Shown one piece after another: positions 22,740 through 22,970 of a stretch of DNA of 22,970 nt (position 1 is the first letter of the stretch; the number at the start of each line of letters is the position of its first letter). A program made the translations under genes and the position numbers. The stretch comes from DASQHY01 sp035602605 (lineage in GTDB: Bacteria > Acidobacteriota > Terriglobia > Acidiferrales > UBA7541): NCBI GenBank assembly GCA_035602605.1, contig DATNLZ010000059.1, positions 1-22,970 on the forward strand, in the 5' to 3' direction. Below the pieces are notes generated by a model. That model searched no databases. It saw only the letters and a program-made list of their open reading frames with translations, and was not told where the DNA came from.

Positions 22740-22830
22740 ATAGGTCACACGGAAGCGCAAATTATGGCCATGCTAAGGGCAGGTGCTGGCGGGCGAACGG
22801 GTGGCCGACATTTGCCGAAGGCTGGAGATC
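22740..22830 (+). pseudogene. IS3-family orfA remnant
   Basis: The frame reads TEAQIMAMLR and, after a one-base shift near 22779, QVLAGERVADICRRLEI. This is the N-terminal helix-turn-helix of an IS3 OrfA transposase subunit (family pattern 'EEQIIxxLRQxExGxxVxELCRxxGI'). It is cut at 22831 by a different element's end, exactly where 'SEQTFYRW' would be expected. The 190 bp before it, after the aldolase gene, show no gene. Confidence 0.6.
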
Positions 22831-22970
22831 TGGGGATTCCGGCGAAGGTAATCGGGATTCCGGGCTGATCGTGATCAGCATTCCGGATCGAGGTGATCAG
22901 TCGTCGGAGCGAAGCGACGCTGGCCGGAGGATCTTGCAGAAAGTGATCACGATCGTCAAGGAAAAAGTGT
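22831..22970 (+). mobile_element. end of a second IS21-like element, running off the window
   Basis: The sequence starts TGGGGATTCCGG and holds three copies of ATTCCGG, at 22836-22842, 22857-22863 and 22880-22886 (spacings 21 and 23 bp), interleaved with GTGATC/GTAATC motifs. Multiple terminal repeats of this kind mark IS21-family ends. They differ in sequence from those at 9003-9036, so this is a different element. Its transposase gene would start at about the window's right edge; only an unassigned frame reading VITIVKEKV is visible. Confidence 0.55.

Noticed and set aside
22552..22743. 63-residue frame after the DapA-family gene
   Set aside because: No ribosome-binding site, no domain and basic low-complexity composition. 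It is likely non-coding.
22831..22890. CRISPR-like array suggested by evenly spaced ATTCCGG repeats
   Set aside because: Repeats are only 7 bp with 21-23 bp periods and match the pattern of IS21 terminal repeats. No CRISPR-length repeat or cas gene is present anywhere in the window.

Overview
The window looks like chromosomal DNA of an Acidobacteriota-type soil bacterium. This is an inference from gene content: a large Oar-like TonB-dependent receptor with an N-terminal carboxypeptidase-regulatory domain, a divergent winged-helix/TPR membrane regulator, an RHS/YD toxin fragment, a PilZ protein, an ECF sigma/anti-sigma pair, and many decayed insertion sequences. No ribosomal or other phylogenetic marker gene is present, so the assignment is not firm.

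Left part (1-8988). A short PilZ-like gene and a terminase-small-subunit-like gene come first. A nutrient-uptake module follows: a membrane-anchored transcriptional regulator (minus strand), the divergent TonB-dependent receptor and, 92 bp downstream, an MFS transporter of the anion:cation symporter type. The module is flanked by relics of its own relatives. A second copy of the receptor gene's 3' end lies at 1201-1300, and a broken paralogue of the regulator lies at 8405-8988, as if it were the survivor of a tandem array.

Middle (8989-15086). An IS21-type remnant (istB only) joins the regulator relic to a truncated GHKL-type ATPase gene. A secreted N-acyl-D-amino-acid deacylase-like amidohydrolase follows. 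From 12618 the region is a patchwork around tRNA genes. It holds the 3' half of a tRNA-Ala, an RHS C-terminal cassette whose variable tail carries an HExxH metallopeptidase motif, an overlapping exported TonB-C-domain protein (candidate partner or immunity protein), an orphan RHS core fragment, a tRNA-Pro-like 3' half, and one intact tRNA-Ala(TGC) at 15011-15086.

Right part (15087-22970). This holds a DUF1772 membrane protein, an ECF sigma factor translationally coupled to a zinc-finger anti-sigma factor with a large extracytoplasmic domain, and an unknown anchored protein. A second scrap zone follows (transposase N-terminus, tRNA-Ala 5' half, another tRNA 5' half, IS110 remnant, integrase-core C-terminus). 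Then comes a DapA/NanA-family aldolase or dehydratase, and an IS3 orfA remnant cut by the end of another IS21-like element at the right edge.

Most distinctive observations: tRNA genes on one strand all broken at the anticodon arm, with 3' halves on the left, 5' halves on the right and an intact copy between them; the RHS-zincin toxin with its overlapping exported partner; a recurring two-copy 11-12 bp repeat, beside tRNA-Ala copies in three of its five occurrences; and the duplication scars around the regulator/receptor module.
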